A DNA stretch of 23,176 nt from JBKHHU01 sp046539045. Its GTDB lineage: Bacteria; Planctomycetota; Phycisphaerae; SM23-33. Numbering within the stretch: the stretch's first letter is position 1; each line of letters starts with the position of its first letter. The notes beneath the pieces are model-generated. The model worked only from the letters and a program-made list of their open reading frames with translations, was not told the origin of the DNA and ran no database searches. Position numbers and translations under genes: made by a program. This document shows positions 7,376 through 14,370 of the stretch, piece after piece. Where the stretch lies: positions 1-23,176 of the forward strand of contig JBKHHU010000034.1 in the NCBI GenBank assembly GCA_046539045.1. Reading direction: 5' to 3'.

Positions 7376-8581
7376 ATGCAGAACGTCATGATCAATCGCT
7401 CGCGGGAGATGCTGGAGGCATCAGACCGCATTTTAATCCGCGGATGTCAGGGGCACAAACGCAATCACAAGATGTTGGAGAGAGGCTACCCGGTATTCGC
7501 CACCCGGGCCAAGGGGCCGCGGTTCTGGGACGTGGACGGGAATTCGTATCTGGACTACCTGCTTGGGTTCGGTCCGATCCTTCTCGGCCATGCCGACCCT
7601 GTGCTCAACAGCGCGGTGGCAAAGCAGATGGAGCAGGGCAACATCTTCAGCACGGCTCACGAGGCGGAACTGCGGGCCGCGGAGCTGGTGCTCGAACTGA
7701 ACCCGTGGGCGGAGATGGCCGGGTTGATGCTCGGCGGTAGTGCCGTGACCGCGGCGGCCATCCGCGTGGCCCGTGCGGTGACGGGCAAGGACGTGATCCT
7801 GCGGTGCGGGTATCACGGCTGGTATGACTGGACTGCCGTGGATCAGACCGGCGTGCCGAAATGCACCGGCGAGCTGTCGGTGACGTTCCCCTACAACGAT
7901 CTGAACGCGCTGGAGGACCTGCTGAAGAAGTACGACGGGAAGGTCGCCGGCGTGATTGTGGAGACGATCCAGGAAGAAGGCCCGGAAGAGGGCTATCTGC
8001 AGGGCTGCATCGATCTGGCCCACCGGTACGGCGCGTTGTGCGTGATGGACGAGGTGAAGACCGGGTTCCGCGTCGCCTACGGCGGGGCGTGCGAGTTGTA
8101 CAATCTCAAGCCGGACATGGCCACGTTCGGCAAGGCCTGCTGCAACGGGCTGCCCGGGAGTTACCTGGTCGGCACGCGTGAGGTGATGGGCGACGACCGT
8201 GCCCAGGCCTGCTGGCTGGCGGCGACGTTCCATTGCGAGTTGCTGAGCCTGGTGGCGCTGGAGACGGTAACCAGCGAGATGCGCAGGCGGGACGGGATTT
8301 CCTACCAGCACCGGCTCGGGCAGCGATTGATTGACGGGATCAACAAAGCCTGCGCCGACGGCGGGGTGGCCTACCGCCTGACCGGTCATCCAGCCATGCC
8401 GCAACCGGTTATCGAGCCGGCAGAGGAAAAACCGCGAACGATCCGCATGCTGATCGGCGCGCTGAACCGCGGGCACTACCTGCATCCCGGCCACTGCATG
8501 TTCCTCTCGCTGGCCCACACCGAGGCCGACGTGGATGCGACAATCCAGGCGGTGGCCGAGGCGGTGGACGAGTTGGAATGA
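7376..8581 (+). CDS. Class III PLP aminotransferase, glutamate-1-semialdehyde aminomutase-like
   Basis: This 401-residue PLP enzyme belongs to the class III aminotransferase/GSA aminomutase group. It has GPRFWDVDGNSYLDYLLGFG (47-66), GLMLGGSAVTAAAIRVARAV, CGYHGWYDW (144-152), VMDEVKTGFR (223-232, PLP-contacting Asp225) and MATFGKACCNGLPGSYLVG (248-266). Lys253 is the expected Schiff-base lysine. It is probably not HemL: HemL has GKIIGGG at the lysine and no AraC partner. The usual VEP motif is replaced by VETIQEEG (195-202). An amino sugar or amino acid substrate is possible, but none can be assigned. The ATG at 7376 has GGAG at 7365-7368; a GTG at 7340 would overlap the presumed operator. 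The gene is followed by a long repeat-filled gap. Confidence 0.88.
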   Translation: MQNVMINRSREMLEASDRILIRGCQGHKRNHKMLERGYPVFATRAKGPRFWDVDGNSYLDYLLGFGPILLGHADPVLNSAVAKQMEQGNIFSTAHEAELRAAELVLELNPWAEMAGLMLGGSAVTAAAIRVARAVTGKDVILRCGYHGWYDWTAVDQTGVPKCTGELSVTFPYNDLNALEDLLKKYDGKVAGVIVETIQEEGPEEGYLQGCIDLAHRYGALCVMDEVKTGFRVAYGGACELYNLKPDMATFGKACCNGLPGSYLVGTREVMGDDRAQACWLAATFHCELLSLVALETVTSEMRRRDGISYQHRLGQRLIDGINKACADGGVAYRLTGHPAMPQPVIEPAEEKPRTIRMLIGALNRGHYLHPGHCMFLSLAHTEADVDATIQAVAEAVDELE

Positions 8582-8662
8582 TGTGATTGTTGACTTGGGA
8601 GTGGCGATTGCGGATTGCTTCGGCCGCGGGGTGGATACGGACGCGGACGTGTTTGGGGCATC

Positions 8663-8876
8663 CTGCAACGTGGTGGGTCAGGAGACCCACCACGCGAAAG
8701 AGGGGGCCATCATGACCGGTTGGCGGGTCTCCCGACCCGCCAACGGGGCGCGGTGTTCATAGCGGACACTCTGCAACGTGGTGGGTCAGGAGACCCACCA
8801 CGCGAAAGAGGGGGCCATCATGACCGGTTGGCGGGTCTCCCGACCCGCCAACGGGGCGCGGTGTTTATAGCGGACA
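8663..8876. repeat. Tandem duplication of a 108-bp two-hairpin unit
   Basis: Bases 8663-8768 repeat at 8771-8876 with one mismatch (C8758 versus T8866), a period of 108. Each unit has hairpin A (8669-8694 and 8777-8802), an 11-bp stem CGTGGTGGGTC/GACCCACCACG with loop AGGA. Each also has hairpin B (8719-8744 and 8827-8852), an 11-bp stem GTTGGCGGGTC/GACCCGCCAAC with loop TCCC. Hairpin B, read on the minus strand, is a variant of hairpin A, so the unit resembles the paired inverted arrangement of REP/BIME elements. The near identity shows that the duplication is recent. Confidence 0.92.
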
Positions 8877-8879
8877 GGT

Positions 8880-8910
8880 CGGTTCCGTTGGGGGTCAGGA
8901 GACCCGTATC
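8880..8910. repeat. Degenerate third copy of hairpin A
   Basis: GGGTC-AGGA-GACCC at 8892-8905 keeps the core stem and loop of hairpin A but has lost the outer stem. It follows directly after the tandem units. Confidence 0.6.
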
Positions 8911-8931
8911 TGTTTAGTGGGGATGCACGGT

Positions 8932-9187
8932 CTGGCGACCGTGGCTACTTTCTCGGGCCCCTCCGGGGCGAACGGCAGGAAGGGTGAGTCAAACCCGTAG
9001 GGACGATTGCCAGCAGCCATGCGGCGTGAGCCCGTGGAAAGCAGCGGGCAGTAAACAGACTCCGAGCCCGATAAAAAAGTCCCGTAGGGACGATTGCCAG
9101 TAGCCACGGGGCGCAAGCCCGTGGAAACAAGCGAACAACAACCACTCCCCCGCTCCAGGTGAAAAGTCCCGGAGGGACGACTGCAAG
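8932..9187 (+). repeat. Three copies of a CCCGTAGGGACG repeat with 87-bp phase
   Basis: The core CCCGTAGGGACGATTGCCAG begins at 8994 and again at 9081. A diverged core, CCCGGAGGGACGACTGCAAG, begins at 9168. Both intervals are exactly 87 bp. The second unit also has the hairpin CCACGGG/CCCGTGG around 9104-9124. The first unit is preceded by CTGGCGACCGTGG and GGGGCGAACGGCAGGAA (8932-8981), the same leading block found in reverse at 6253-6335. Confidence 0.8.
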
Positions 9188-9279
9188 TCTCGGAAGGTGT
9201 GGAAGCGAACCCTGCCAACTCCGCATCAAGCAGGCTATGAACGGCTGTTGCTCTGCTCATAACATTGCCAAACACGTGC

Positions 9280-9296
9280 GGAGACCCACCACGCGG
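9280..9296 (+). repeat. Half copy of hairpin A
   Basis: GGAGACCCACCACGCG matches the right half of hairpin A, but the left half is missing. It lies 35 bp from the end of the permease gene. Confidence 0.5.
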
Positions 9297-9330
9297 GACG
9301 GATGGCCTTGCATCATCTCACAATCACTGT

Positions 9331-11247
9331 CTATGAACCGGCGCCGTGTCGCGATCTGTCGCTGAGCAGGGCGACATCTCGCAGGGCCTGTGGGCTGGTT
9401 GCCGATTCCCAGCGGCGTTGGAAATCCTTCTCCTGCACGATCTGCGCGATGGCGGCGAGGGCCCGCAGGTGGAAGTTCCGTTCGTCGGTGCTGCCGGCGA
9501 GGATGAACACGGCCTTCACCTCGTCGGCAGCTTCCGAGAAGCGGAAGCCCGGTTTGGCGCGGGCCAGCAGCAGCTCGAATTTCCCTTCGCCGGGCAGAAT
9601 GATATGCGGCACGGCCAGCGTCGGGCCGAGGAGCGTGCTGCTTTCTTCTTCCCGCCGGCGCAGCATGTCCGCGATGGTCTCGGCATCCAGATCGAGGCGG
9701 GGGGCGAGTTTCTGCCCGGCCTGGTCGAACAGTTCCGCGGCGGGCATGGCGTGATCGATATCCAGCACCGGGGCGTTCTCGACCAGTTGGTCGAAACGAT
9801 CCAGCGCCACCTCGTCCCGCTCGTGGACGATCTGCTTCAACTCGCTCTCCAGCGAGCCGGTCACCAGTTCTCGCGCGGTCAGCCGGGCCAGCAGGTGCAG
9901 CAGGGCCGACTCTTGTGTGACGCGTTTCCGCCCGTAGAACCAGTACGTCAGGAAGCCGATCAGGATCAGCCCGACGCTGATGAAGTACGCCTCGATACCC
10001 ATCTCGAACAGCACGAATCCCAGGCCGAGAATCCCGCCGATCTGCAGCCACGGGTACAGCGGGGCCTTGAACGCCGGTCTGTAATTCTGCAGGCGGCTCT
10101 CGCGGAGCACGATCACCGACAGGCAGCTGAGCATGTTGGCCAGGATCAGCACGGTGGAAGCGGCTTCGACGAGGACGTCCAGCTCCAGAAAGAGGCTGAC
10201 AAAGATGACCGCTCCGGTCACCGTGACGGCAACGTGCGGCGTGCCGAATTTGCGATTGACGGCAGAGAGCTTCGGCGGGAGCAGTCTGTCGCGACTCAGC
10301 GCCAGCAGGTACCTGGAGGCGGACATGATGCCCGCGTTGGCGGTCGACACGAACGCCAGAATCGCCCCGATGCTCATGGCGATGAACCCGAACTGCCCGC
10401 CGATGGCCCGCCCGCCGTCGGAAATGGGCGTCAGCGACCGGTTCAGCGTCTCGCTTTCCAGCACGCCGCTGGTTACCAGTACCACCAGCGTATACCCCGC
10501 CGTGACCACCAGCAGCGAGAGGATCAGCCCCAGCGGGATCGTCCTGCCCGGCCGGCGGACCTCCTCGGCGATACTCGCGACGTTCAGCAGCCCGCCGTAC
10601 GAGACGAAGACGAACCCGGTCGTCGTGAAGATCGGCTCGATTCCGTGCGGCGCCAGCGGGAGCAGCACCTCGGTTTCCACTTGCGTGATCCCGAACCCGA
10701 CATAGCCGACCAGCAGCACCAGCAGCCCCGCGACCAGAGCAACCTGCGCCCGGGCCGCCTCCCGCACGCCGATGAGATTCAGCCCCACGAAAACCAGCAG
10801 AAGCATCGCCCCCAGCAGCAGCCCGTGAAGATGCACGATCATCGCCGCGAAGGTGGCCATGCCGACGATGGCGAAGGCGCCTTTGAGCGAGAGCGAGAAC
10901 CAGCTGAGGATGCCCGCGACGGTGCCCACTCCGGGCCCGAACCCGCGTGTGATGAAGAAGTAGTCCCCGCCTGCTTTCGGCATGGCCGTGGTCAGTTCCG
11001 CGATGCTCAGCGCCCCGGCGGTCGCCAGCAGCCCCCCCAGCAGATAGGACCCGATCACGCCCGGCCCGGCCATGGCGTGGGCCAGCCCGGGCAGGATGAA
11101 CAGTCCGGAACTGATCATCGCACCGGAGGCGATGGCGAACACATGAACGGTGGTCAGCCCCTTACGCAGGCTCGCATTGTTGTTGTCCAAGGCATCGGCT
11201 CCCGAAAGCACGGTTCCCGGCGGCACCGACCGCGGCGCCTGTATCAT
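9331..11247 (-). CDS. APC-family permease fused to a C-terminal PTS EIIA (fructose/nitrogen-type) domain
   Basis: This 638-residue inner-membrane protein has two parts. Residues about 28-440 are an amino acid/polyamine/organocation permease with about 12 hydrophobic segments. The TM1 unwinding motif is IASGAMISSGLFILPG, followed by ELTTAMPKAGGDYFFITRGF and SIAEEVRRPGRTIPLG. A linker of about 50 residues leads to an EIIA type-2 domain (about 490-625). There TLAVPHIILPG has the phosphorylatable His548, and FHLRALAAIAQ has the second conserved His593. The fusion suggests transport controlled by the phosphorylation state of PTS proteins. ATG at 11247 is the first methionine but has no Shine-Dalgarno. 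A TTG about 20 codons in has GGAG at a suitable distance, so the start is uncertain. The substrate is not predictable from sequence. Confidence 0.88.
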   Translation of the reverse strand: MIQAPRSVPPGTVLSGADALDNNNASLRKGLTTVHVFAIASGAMISSGLFILPGLAHAMAGPGVIGSYLLGGLLATAGALSIAELTTAMPKAGGDYFFITRGFGPGVGTVAGILSWFSLSLKGAFAIVGMATFAAMIVHLHGLLLGAMLLLVFVGLNLIGVREAARAQVALVAGLLVLLVGYVGFGITQVETEVLLPLAPHGIEPIFTTTGFVFVSYGGLLNVASIAEEVRRPGRTIPLGLILSLLVVTAGYTLVVLVTSGVLESETLNRSLTPISDGGRAIGGQFGFIAMSIGAILAFVSTANAGIMSASRYLLALSRDRLLPPKLSAVNRKFGTPHVAVTVTGAVIFVSLFLELDVLVEAASTVLILANMLSCLSVIVLRESRLQNYRPAFKAPLYPWLQIGGILGLGFVLFEMGIEAYFISVGLILIGFLTYWFYGRKRVTQESALLHLLARLTARELVTGSLESELKQIVHERDEVALDRFDQLVENAPVLDIDHAMPAAELFDQAGQKLAPRLDLDAETIADMLRRREEESSTLLGPTLAVPHIILPGEGKFELLLARAKPGFRFSEAADEVKAVFILAGSTDERNFHLRALAAIAQIVQEKDFQRRWESATSPQALRDVALLSDRSRHGAGS

Positions 11248-11262
11248 CTTATGGCGCCGGCT

Positions 11263-11291
11263 AAGCTAACGCATCTGCGTTTTACCGTCAA
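11263..11291 (-). promoter_or_regulatory. Possible promoter for the permease gene
   Basis: On the minus strand TTGACG (complement of 11286-11291) and TAGCTT (complement of 11263-11268) are 17 nt apart. The predicted start, near 11256, would give a leader of about 9 nt with no Shine-Dalgarno. The -35 hexamer is strong and the -10 is weak. Confidence 0.38.
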
Positions 11292-11434
11292 CGGTCGGGG
11301 TCGTCGGTTTCGCGTTCCTTCATCCGGCCGGAGGTCTCGTCCTTTTCGCCCTCGATGGTACGGCCTTCCGGGTCGGGTGTGCCGATAGCTTCGCCTTCGC
11401 CGGCGACGGGGCTTCCTTCTCTTCCTTCGGCTCC
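11288..11434 (-). pseudogene. Possible decayed end of an acidic protein
   Basis: Read on the minus strand, this frame gives an acidic, Gly/Glu-rich tail ending SGRMKERETDDPDR before TGA (complement of 11288-11290). Codon use is GC-rich at third positions over the last 30 codons, as in the genes here. The frame has no start codon: it runs into a CCCGTAGGGACG repeat at 11433-11459, and a stop lies further upstream. It could be the 3' end of a gene broken by the repeat, or chance in GC-rich DNA. Confidence 0.2.
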
Positions 11435-11459
11435 CGTAGTCCCGTAGGGACGACTGCAG
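11433..11459 (+). repeat. Isolated copy of the CCCGTAGGGACG repeat core
   Basis: The hairpin GTCCC-GTA-GGGAC is at 11439-11451, followed by GACTGCAG. It matches the cores at 8994, 9081 and 9168, and the reverse copy at 6253-6335. Confidence 0.7.
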
Positions 11460-11831
11460 GCCTGCTGCGGCGAGGAACCGTGCCGGCTCCCCTCAGCCGG
11501 GCTTCAAAACTCTCGTTGGGCTCCTATGCGGTGTTGCCAAACACCCGCAATGGCGGTACGCACTCTACCGGTCTGCCGGGGCCTCAAGCCACTCGACGGT
11601 CCGCCGCAGAGATCTGCGTTCATCTGTGGCGACCCCAGCGCTCACATCCCCTGTGTCTCCTGCCTTTATGCCGCCGCGGCAGGAAAAATCAACCGGATGT
11701 ACACAATTGCGCAGAAAGACCTGAAGCACGCTACGGTTTGTGTCGAGTATCTATACAAGGACATGTCTGCAGGAGAAGGCGGCGTGTTTCCGGGGACGCA
11801 GGCGTTTGGGACCTTTGATCTGGAGCGGGAA

Positions 11832-13049
11832 ATGGAAGCGTTTGTAGCGAGGCAGCCGATCTTTGATCGTGAGGGGGACGTATTCGGGTACGAGTTGCTC
11901 TTCCGCAACGGGTTGGACAACTTCTTCCCTGCCGACATGGATGCCGACCAGGCGACGCTGGATGTCATCGCCGGTAGCTTTCTTGTCATCGGCCTGGACG
12001 ATCTGACCGAAGGCCGACGCGGGTTCATCAACTTCACGCGGAATCTTCTGCTGCAGTCGGTACCCGAACTCCTGCCGAACGAAGGCGTGGTGATCGAGAT
12101 ACTCGAGAACATCCAGCCGGACGAGCAGACGCTGGCGGCCTGCCGGAAACTCAGGAAGGCCGGGTACATGCTCGCGCTGGACGACGCGACGGCAGAGCAT
12201 GTCGACTCGGCCTTCGTCGAACTGGCGGATATCGTGAAAGTCGACTTCATGGCCACCACGCCCGAGCAGCAGCGAGAACTCTACGAGCGGTTTTCCCCTT
12301 ACGGGGTGGCGTTGCTGGGCGAGAAGGTGGAGACCCAGGAGGAATACCAGCGGGCCCGCGAGTGGGGCTACGAGTACTTCCAGGGCTACTTCTTCTCCAA
12401 GCCGGTCATCCGGTCCGGCGAGAAGATTCCCATGAACCGCATGACGTACGTGCAGATCCTGACCGAAGCCAATTCGCCCCAGCCGGACTATGCGGAAATC
12501 CAGGACCTGATGAAGCAGGATCCGGGGCTGACCTACAAATTCCTGCGGTTCATGAACTCCGCCTGGTTCGGGTTCTCCGCAGAGATTCATTCTGTGCATC
12601 ACGCGCTGGTGCTGCTGGGGCCGAAGGAGATCCGCAAATGGTTCTCCCTGCTTGCGCTGAGCAAACTGGGCGAGGAGAAGCCATCGGAACTGATTTTTAC
12701 ATCTCTGCTGCGTGCGCGGACGTGCGAAGCATTGGCCGGGGTGGCCCGCCTCGGCGGCAGGGAGTCCGACCTGTTCCTGGTCGGTCTGTTCTCGGTGATC
12801 GACGCATTTCTGGACATGACGATGGCAGAGGCCCTGGAACGGATTCCACTGGATTCGGCGATCAAGCGGGCGTTGCTGGGCGAAAGCAACGAGCTTCGCA
12901 GCGTGCTGGATATGGCGATCGCCCATGAAACCGGAGCGTGGGAGGCCATGTCGCAGTGTGCGGCAGGGATGGGCATTCGCGAGGAGCAACTGCTGGAGCC
13001 ATTGAGCAGCGGCAGGGCGTGGGCGCGTCAGGCCGTCGCATCCTGGTAG
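11832..13049 (+). CDS. EAL-HDOD domain protein (YuxH-like)
   Basis: This 405-residue cytoplasmic signalling protein has an N-terminal EAL-like domain (1-195) and a C-terminal HDOD domain (about 200-390), the usual size and order of YuxH-like proteins. The EAL signature is altered to YELLFRNG (20-27). Other positions of the cyclic-di-GMP phosphodiesterase site are partly kept: Asn in FINFTRN, Glu89 in VIEILEN, DD in LDDAT, Lys136 in VKVDF, Glu164 in GEKVET and Gln184 in QGYFFSKP. The HDOD part starts PDYAEIQDLMKQDPGLTYKF and includes IHSVHHALVLLGPKEIRKWF. Most such proteins are non-catalytic adaptors. The ATG at 11832 was chosen because GGAG at 11822-11825 precedes it and the domain begins right at MEAFVARQPIFD. 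Longer in-frame starts back to 11526 add no recognisable domain. Confidence 0.9.
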   Translation: MEAFVARQPIFDREGDVFGYELLFRNGLDNFFPADMDADQATLDVIAGSFLVIGLDDLTEGRRGFINFTRNLLLQSVPELLPNEGVVIEILENIQPDEQTLAACRKLRKAGYMLALDDATAEHVDSAFVELADIVKVDFMATTPEQQRELYERFSPYGVALLGEKVETQEEYQRAREWGYEYFQGYFFSKPVIRSGEKIPMNRMTYVQILTEANSPQPDYAEIQDLMKQDPGLTYKFLRFMNSAWFGFSAEIHSVHHALVLLGPKEIRKWFSLLALSKLGEEKPSELIFTSLLRARTCEALAGVARLGGRESDLFLVGLFSVIDAFLDMTMAEALERIPLDSAIKRALLGESNELRSVLDMAIAHETGAWEAMSQCAAGMGIREEQLLEPLSSGRAWARQAVASW

Positions 13050-13222
13050 AGAGCGACAGACGGGGAGAACCGAAGCGGGCGGGTCGGTCGGCTGGTGGGG
13101 AGGTTTGCCGGCCCCGGCCGACGACCCTGTCCCCGCTTTCACCGGCGCAACGGGTGTTCTCTTTGAACCGGCGGGACCGGCGATAGAATGGTCTGAACCC
13201 GATTCAGACCGAGAGGATGCCC

Positions 13223-14266
13223 ATGTGTGCCGCGTCAGACTCAATGCCGGTTGTCCACTATCCGCAACACGACCAACACGACGAGAAGAACATGCTCTCC
13301 GAGGGGCAGGTTCAGCCGACGCTGGAGACGCCGGTTCGCATCTATACTGTGCTGGATCGGCTCGGTTCGGACGAGAGATTCGACTTGCTACCCGCCGAGC
13401 CGATCGATCCGGCGGAGCTGACCTCCATCCACAGCCCCGAATACGTGCATTTCCTGGAGTGGATGAGTCGCCAGGCTCAGGACACGGTCGACGGGGCCCG
13501 GCTGATCCCGTATGAATTCGCGATCAACCCGCTGGCGCCTCCACCGGAAAAGATGAACCTCCACCAGGCAGGGCGGTACTGCGCCGACACCATCACGCCG
13601 ATCGGCCCCGGTACCTGGCAGGCCGCCCTCGGTGCTGCCGGGGCGACGGCAGAAGGAGCGCGGCTGGTCCGGCAGGGGCGGCGCTGCGTCTACGTGGCCT
13701 GTCGGCCGCCGGGTCACCATGCCGGCAGGGCCCGCTGTGCGGGCTTCTGCTATGTCAACAATTCCGCGCTGGCAGCGGAGATCCTTTCCGGCCACGGAAG
13801 CGTAGCCGTTCTCGATATCGACACGCACCACGGCAACGGTACGCAGGAGATATTCTACAGCCGGGGCGACGTGTTGTTTGTCAGCGTCCACGGCGACCCG
13901 GCAGGAACGTACCCGTTCTTCTGGGGTTCCAGTGCTGAGAAGGGCACCGGCGACGGCGCGGGCAGCAACGTGAACCTGCCTCTGGCTGTGGATGCCGGTC
14001 CCGAGCAGTGGTTCGGCGCGTTGGATGAAGCGCTGGGCATCGTCGCCGGGAGCGGACCGCAACGGTTGGTCGTGAGCTTTGGTTCGGATGTCCGCCCCGG
14101 CGAACCGGTCACCGGAGGCTTCGGCCTGGACGCATCGGACCTGACCGAAGCGGGGCGGCGGATCCGGTCGCTGGATTTGCCGACGCTGGTCGTGCAGGAG
14201 GGCGGATACCAGCCGGACGTCCTGGCCGAGACCGTGCATTCCTTCCTGGCCGGGCTTCTCGGGTGA
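13223..14266 (+). CDS. Histone deacetylase superfamily, acetylpolyamine amidohydrolase-type
   Basis: This 347-residue zinc hydrolase most resembles bacterial acetylpolyamine amidohydrolases, which remove acetyl groups from acetylated polyamines. Diagnostic blocks are PIGPGTWQAAL (126-136), CRPPGHHAG (160-168) with His165 and His166, and GFCYVNNSALAAEIL (174-188). LDIDTHHGNGTQEIFY (197-212) has zinc ligands Asp200 and His202. SVHGDPAGTYPFFWG, SFGSDV (Asp289) and EGGY (Tyr329) follow. All expected metal ligands and the catalytic Tyr are present. The usual DxxxxDP loop after the zinc Asp is replaced by VRPGEPVTGG. The ATG at 13223 has AGAGG at 13212-13216, six bases upstream; the ATG at 13217 would touch that site. 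A weak TTGAAC/TAGAAT pair (13163-13189, 15-nt spacing) lies upstream. Confidence 0.9.
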   Translation: MCAASDSMPVVHYPQHDQHDEKNMLSEGQVQPTLETPVRIYTVLDRLGSDERFDLLPAEPIDPAELTSIHSPEYVHFLEWMSRQAQDTVDGARLIPYEFAINPLAPPPEKMNLHQAGRYCADTITPIGPGTWQAALGAAGATAEGARLVRQGRRCVYVACRPPGHHAGRARCAGFCYVNNSALAAEILSGHGSVAVLDIDTHHGNGTQEIFYSRGDVLFVSVHGDPAGTYPFFWGSSAEKGTGDGAGSNVNLPLAVDAGPEQWFGALDEALGIVAGSGPQRLVVSFGSDVRPGEPVTGGFGLDASDLTEAGRRIRSLDLPTLVVQEGGYQPDVLAETVHSFLAGLLG

Positions 14267-14294
14267 GACGGGCGCGGGTTGCCTGCTGAAAGGG

Positions 14295-14324
14295 TGGCCA
14301 ATTGGCGGCCGCATCGGCTACAAT
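14295..14324 (+). promoter_or_regulatory. Possible promoter of the beta-helix lipoprotein gene
   Basis: TGGCCA at 14295-14300 and TACAAT at 14319-14324 are 18 nt apart. The -35 overlaps the perfect palindrome GCCAATTGGC (14297-14306). The leader would be about 40 nt. The -35 match is weak. Confidence 0.28.
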
Positions 14325-14370
14325 CCCTCCTCCATTCGTGGTTCAGTAGGTTTCAGAAGAGCGAGCAGAC

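Larger units (their letters stand above)
8582..9330. other. 749-nt gene-free, repeat-rich gap
   Basis: There is no credible coding frame between the aminotransferase gene and the convergent permease gene. The gap holds a 108-bp tandem hairpin repeat, a degenerate third copy, three phased copies of a second repeat and a half copy of the first. Apparent short reading frames here follow the repeat pattern and are not genes. No simple terminator with a T-run was seen after the aminotransferase gene. Confidence 0.8.
11248..11831. other. 584-nt gap between divergent permease and EAL-HDOD genes
   Basis: The gap holds a promoter-like sequence for the permease, a coding-like remnant and one CCCGTAGGGACG repeat core. 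From about 11460 to 11831 no further recognisable element was seen. Frames open upstream of the EAL-HDOD start have no family resemblance. Confidence 0.6.

Noticed and set aside
7376..8581. HemL (glutamate-1-semialdehyde aminomutase) assignment
   Set aside because: The lysine region reads FGKACCNGLPG rather than the GGG-containing HemL form. The gene has an AraC partner and no haem genes nearby.
7433..8668. 411-codon open frame on - opposite the aminotransferase gene
   Set aside because: Mirror of a well-supported PLP enzyme; it runs into repeat DNA.
8615..8917. 100-codon frame with an internal amino acid repeat
   Set aside because: The peptide repeat is only the translation of the 108-bp hairpin duplication, whose period is divisible by three.
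8663..9187. CRISPR array
   Set aside because: The repeats are long hairpin units in tandem or with 87-bp phase. They have no short identical direct repeats with unique spacers, and no cas gene is present.
9346..11388. 680-codon open frame on + opposite the permease gene
   Set aside because: It is exactly antisense to a clear membrane protein. Its composition (Gln, Arg, Asp, His-rich) is the mirror of GC-rich codons, and it shows no domain.
11526..11831. 102-residue N-terminal extension of the EAL-HDOD protein
   Set aside because: It has no domain and no convincing start signal. GGAG sits correctly before the ATG at 11832.
11751..13244. 497-codon open frame on - opposite the EAL-HDOD gene
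   Set aside because: Antisense shadow without motifs; the plus-strand gene has both domains and a ribosome binding site.
13388..14314. 308-codon open frame on - opposite the deacetylase gene
   Set aside because: No motif or start signal, while the plus strand carries all the zinc-hydrolase blocks.
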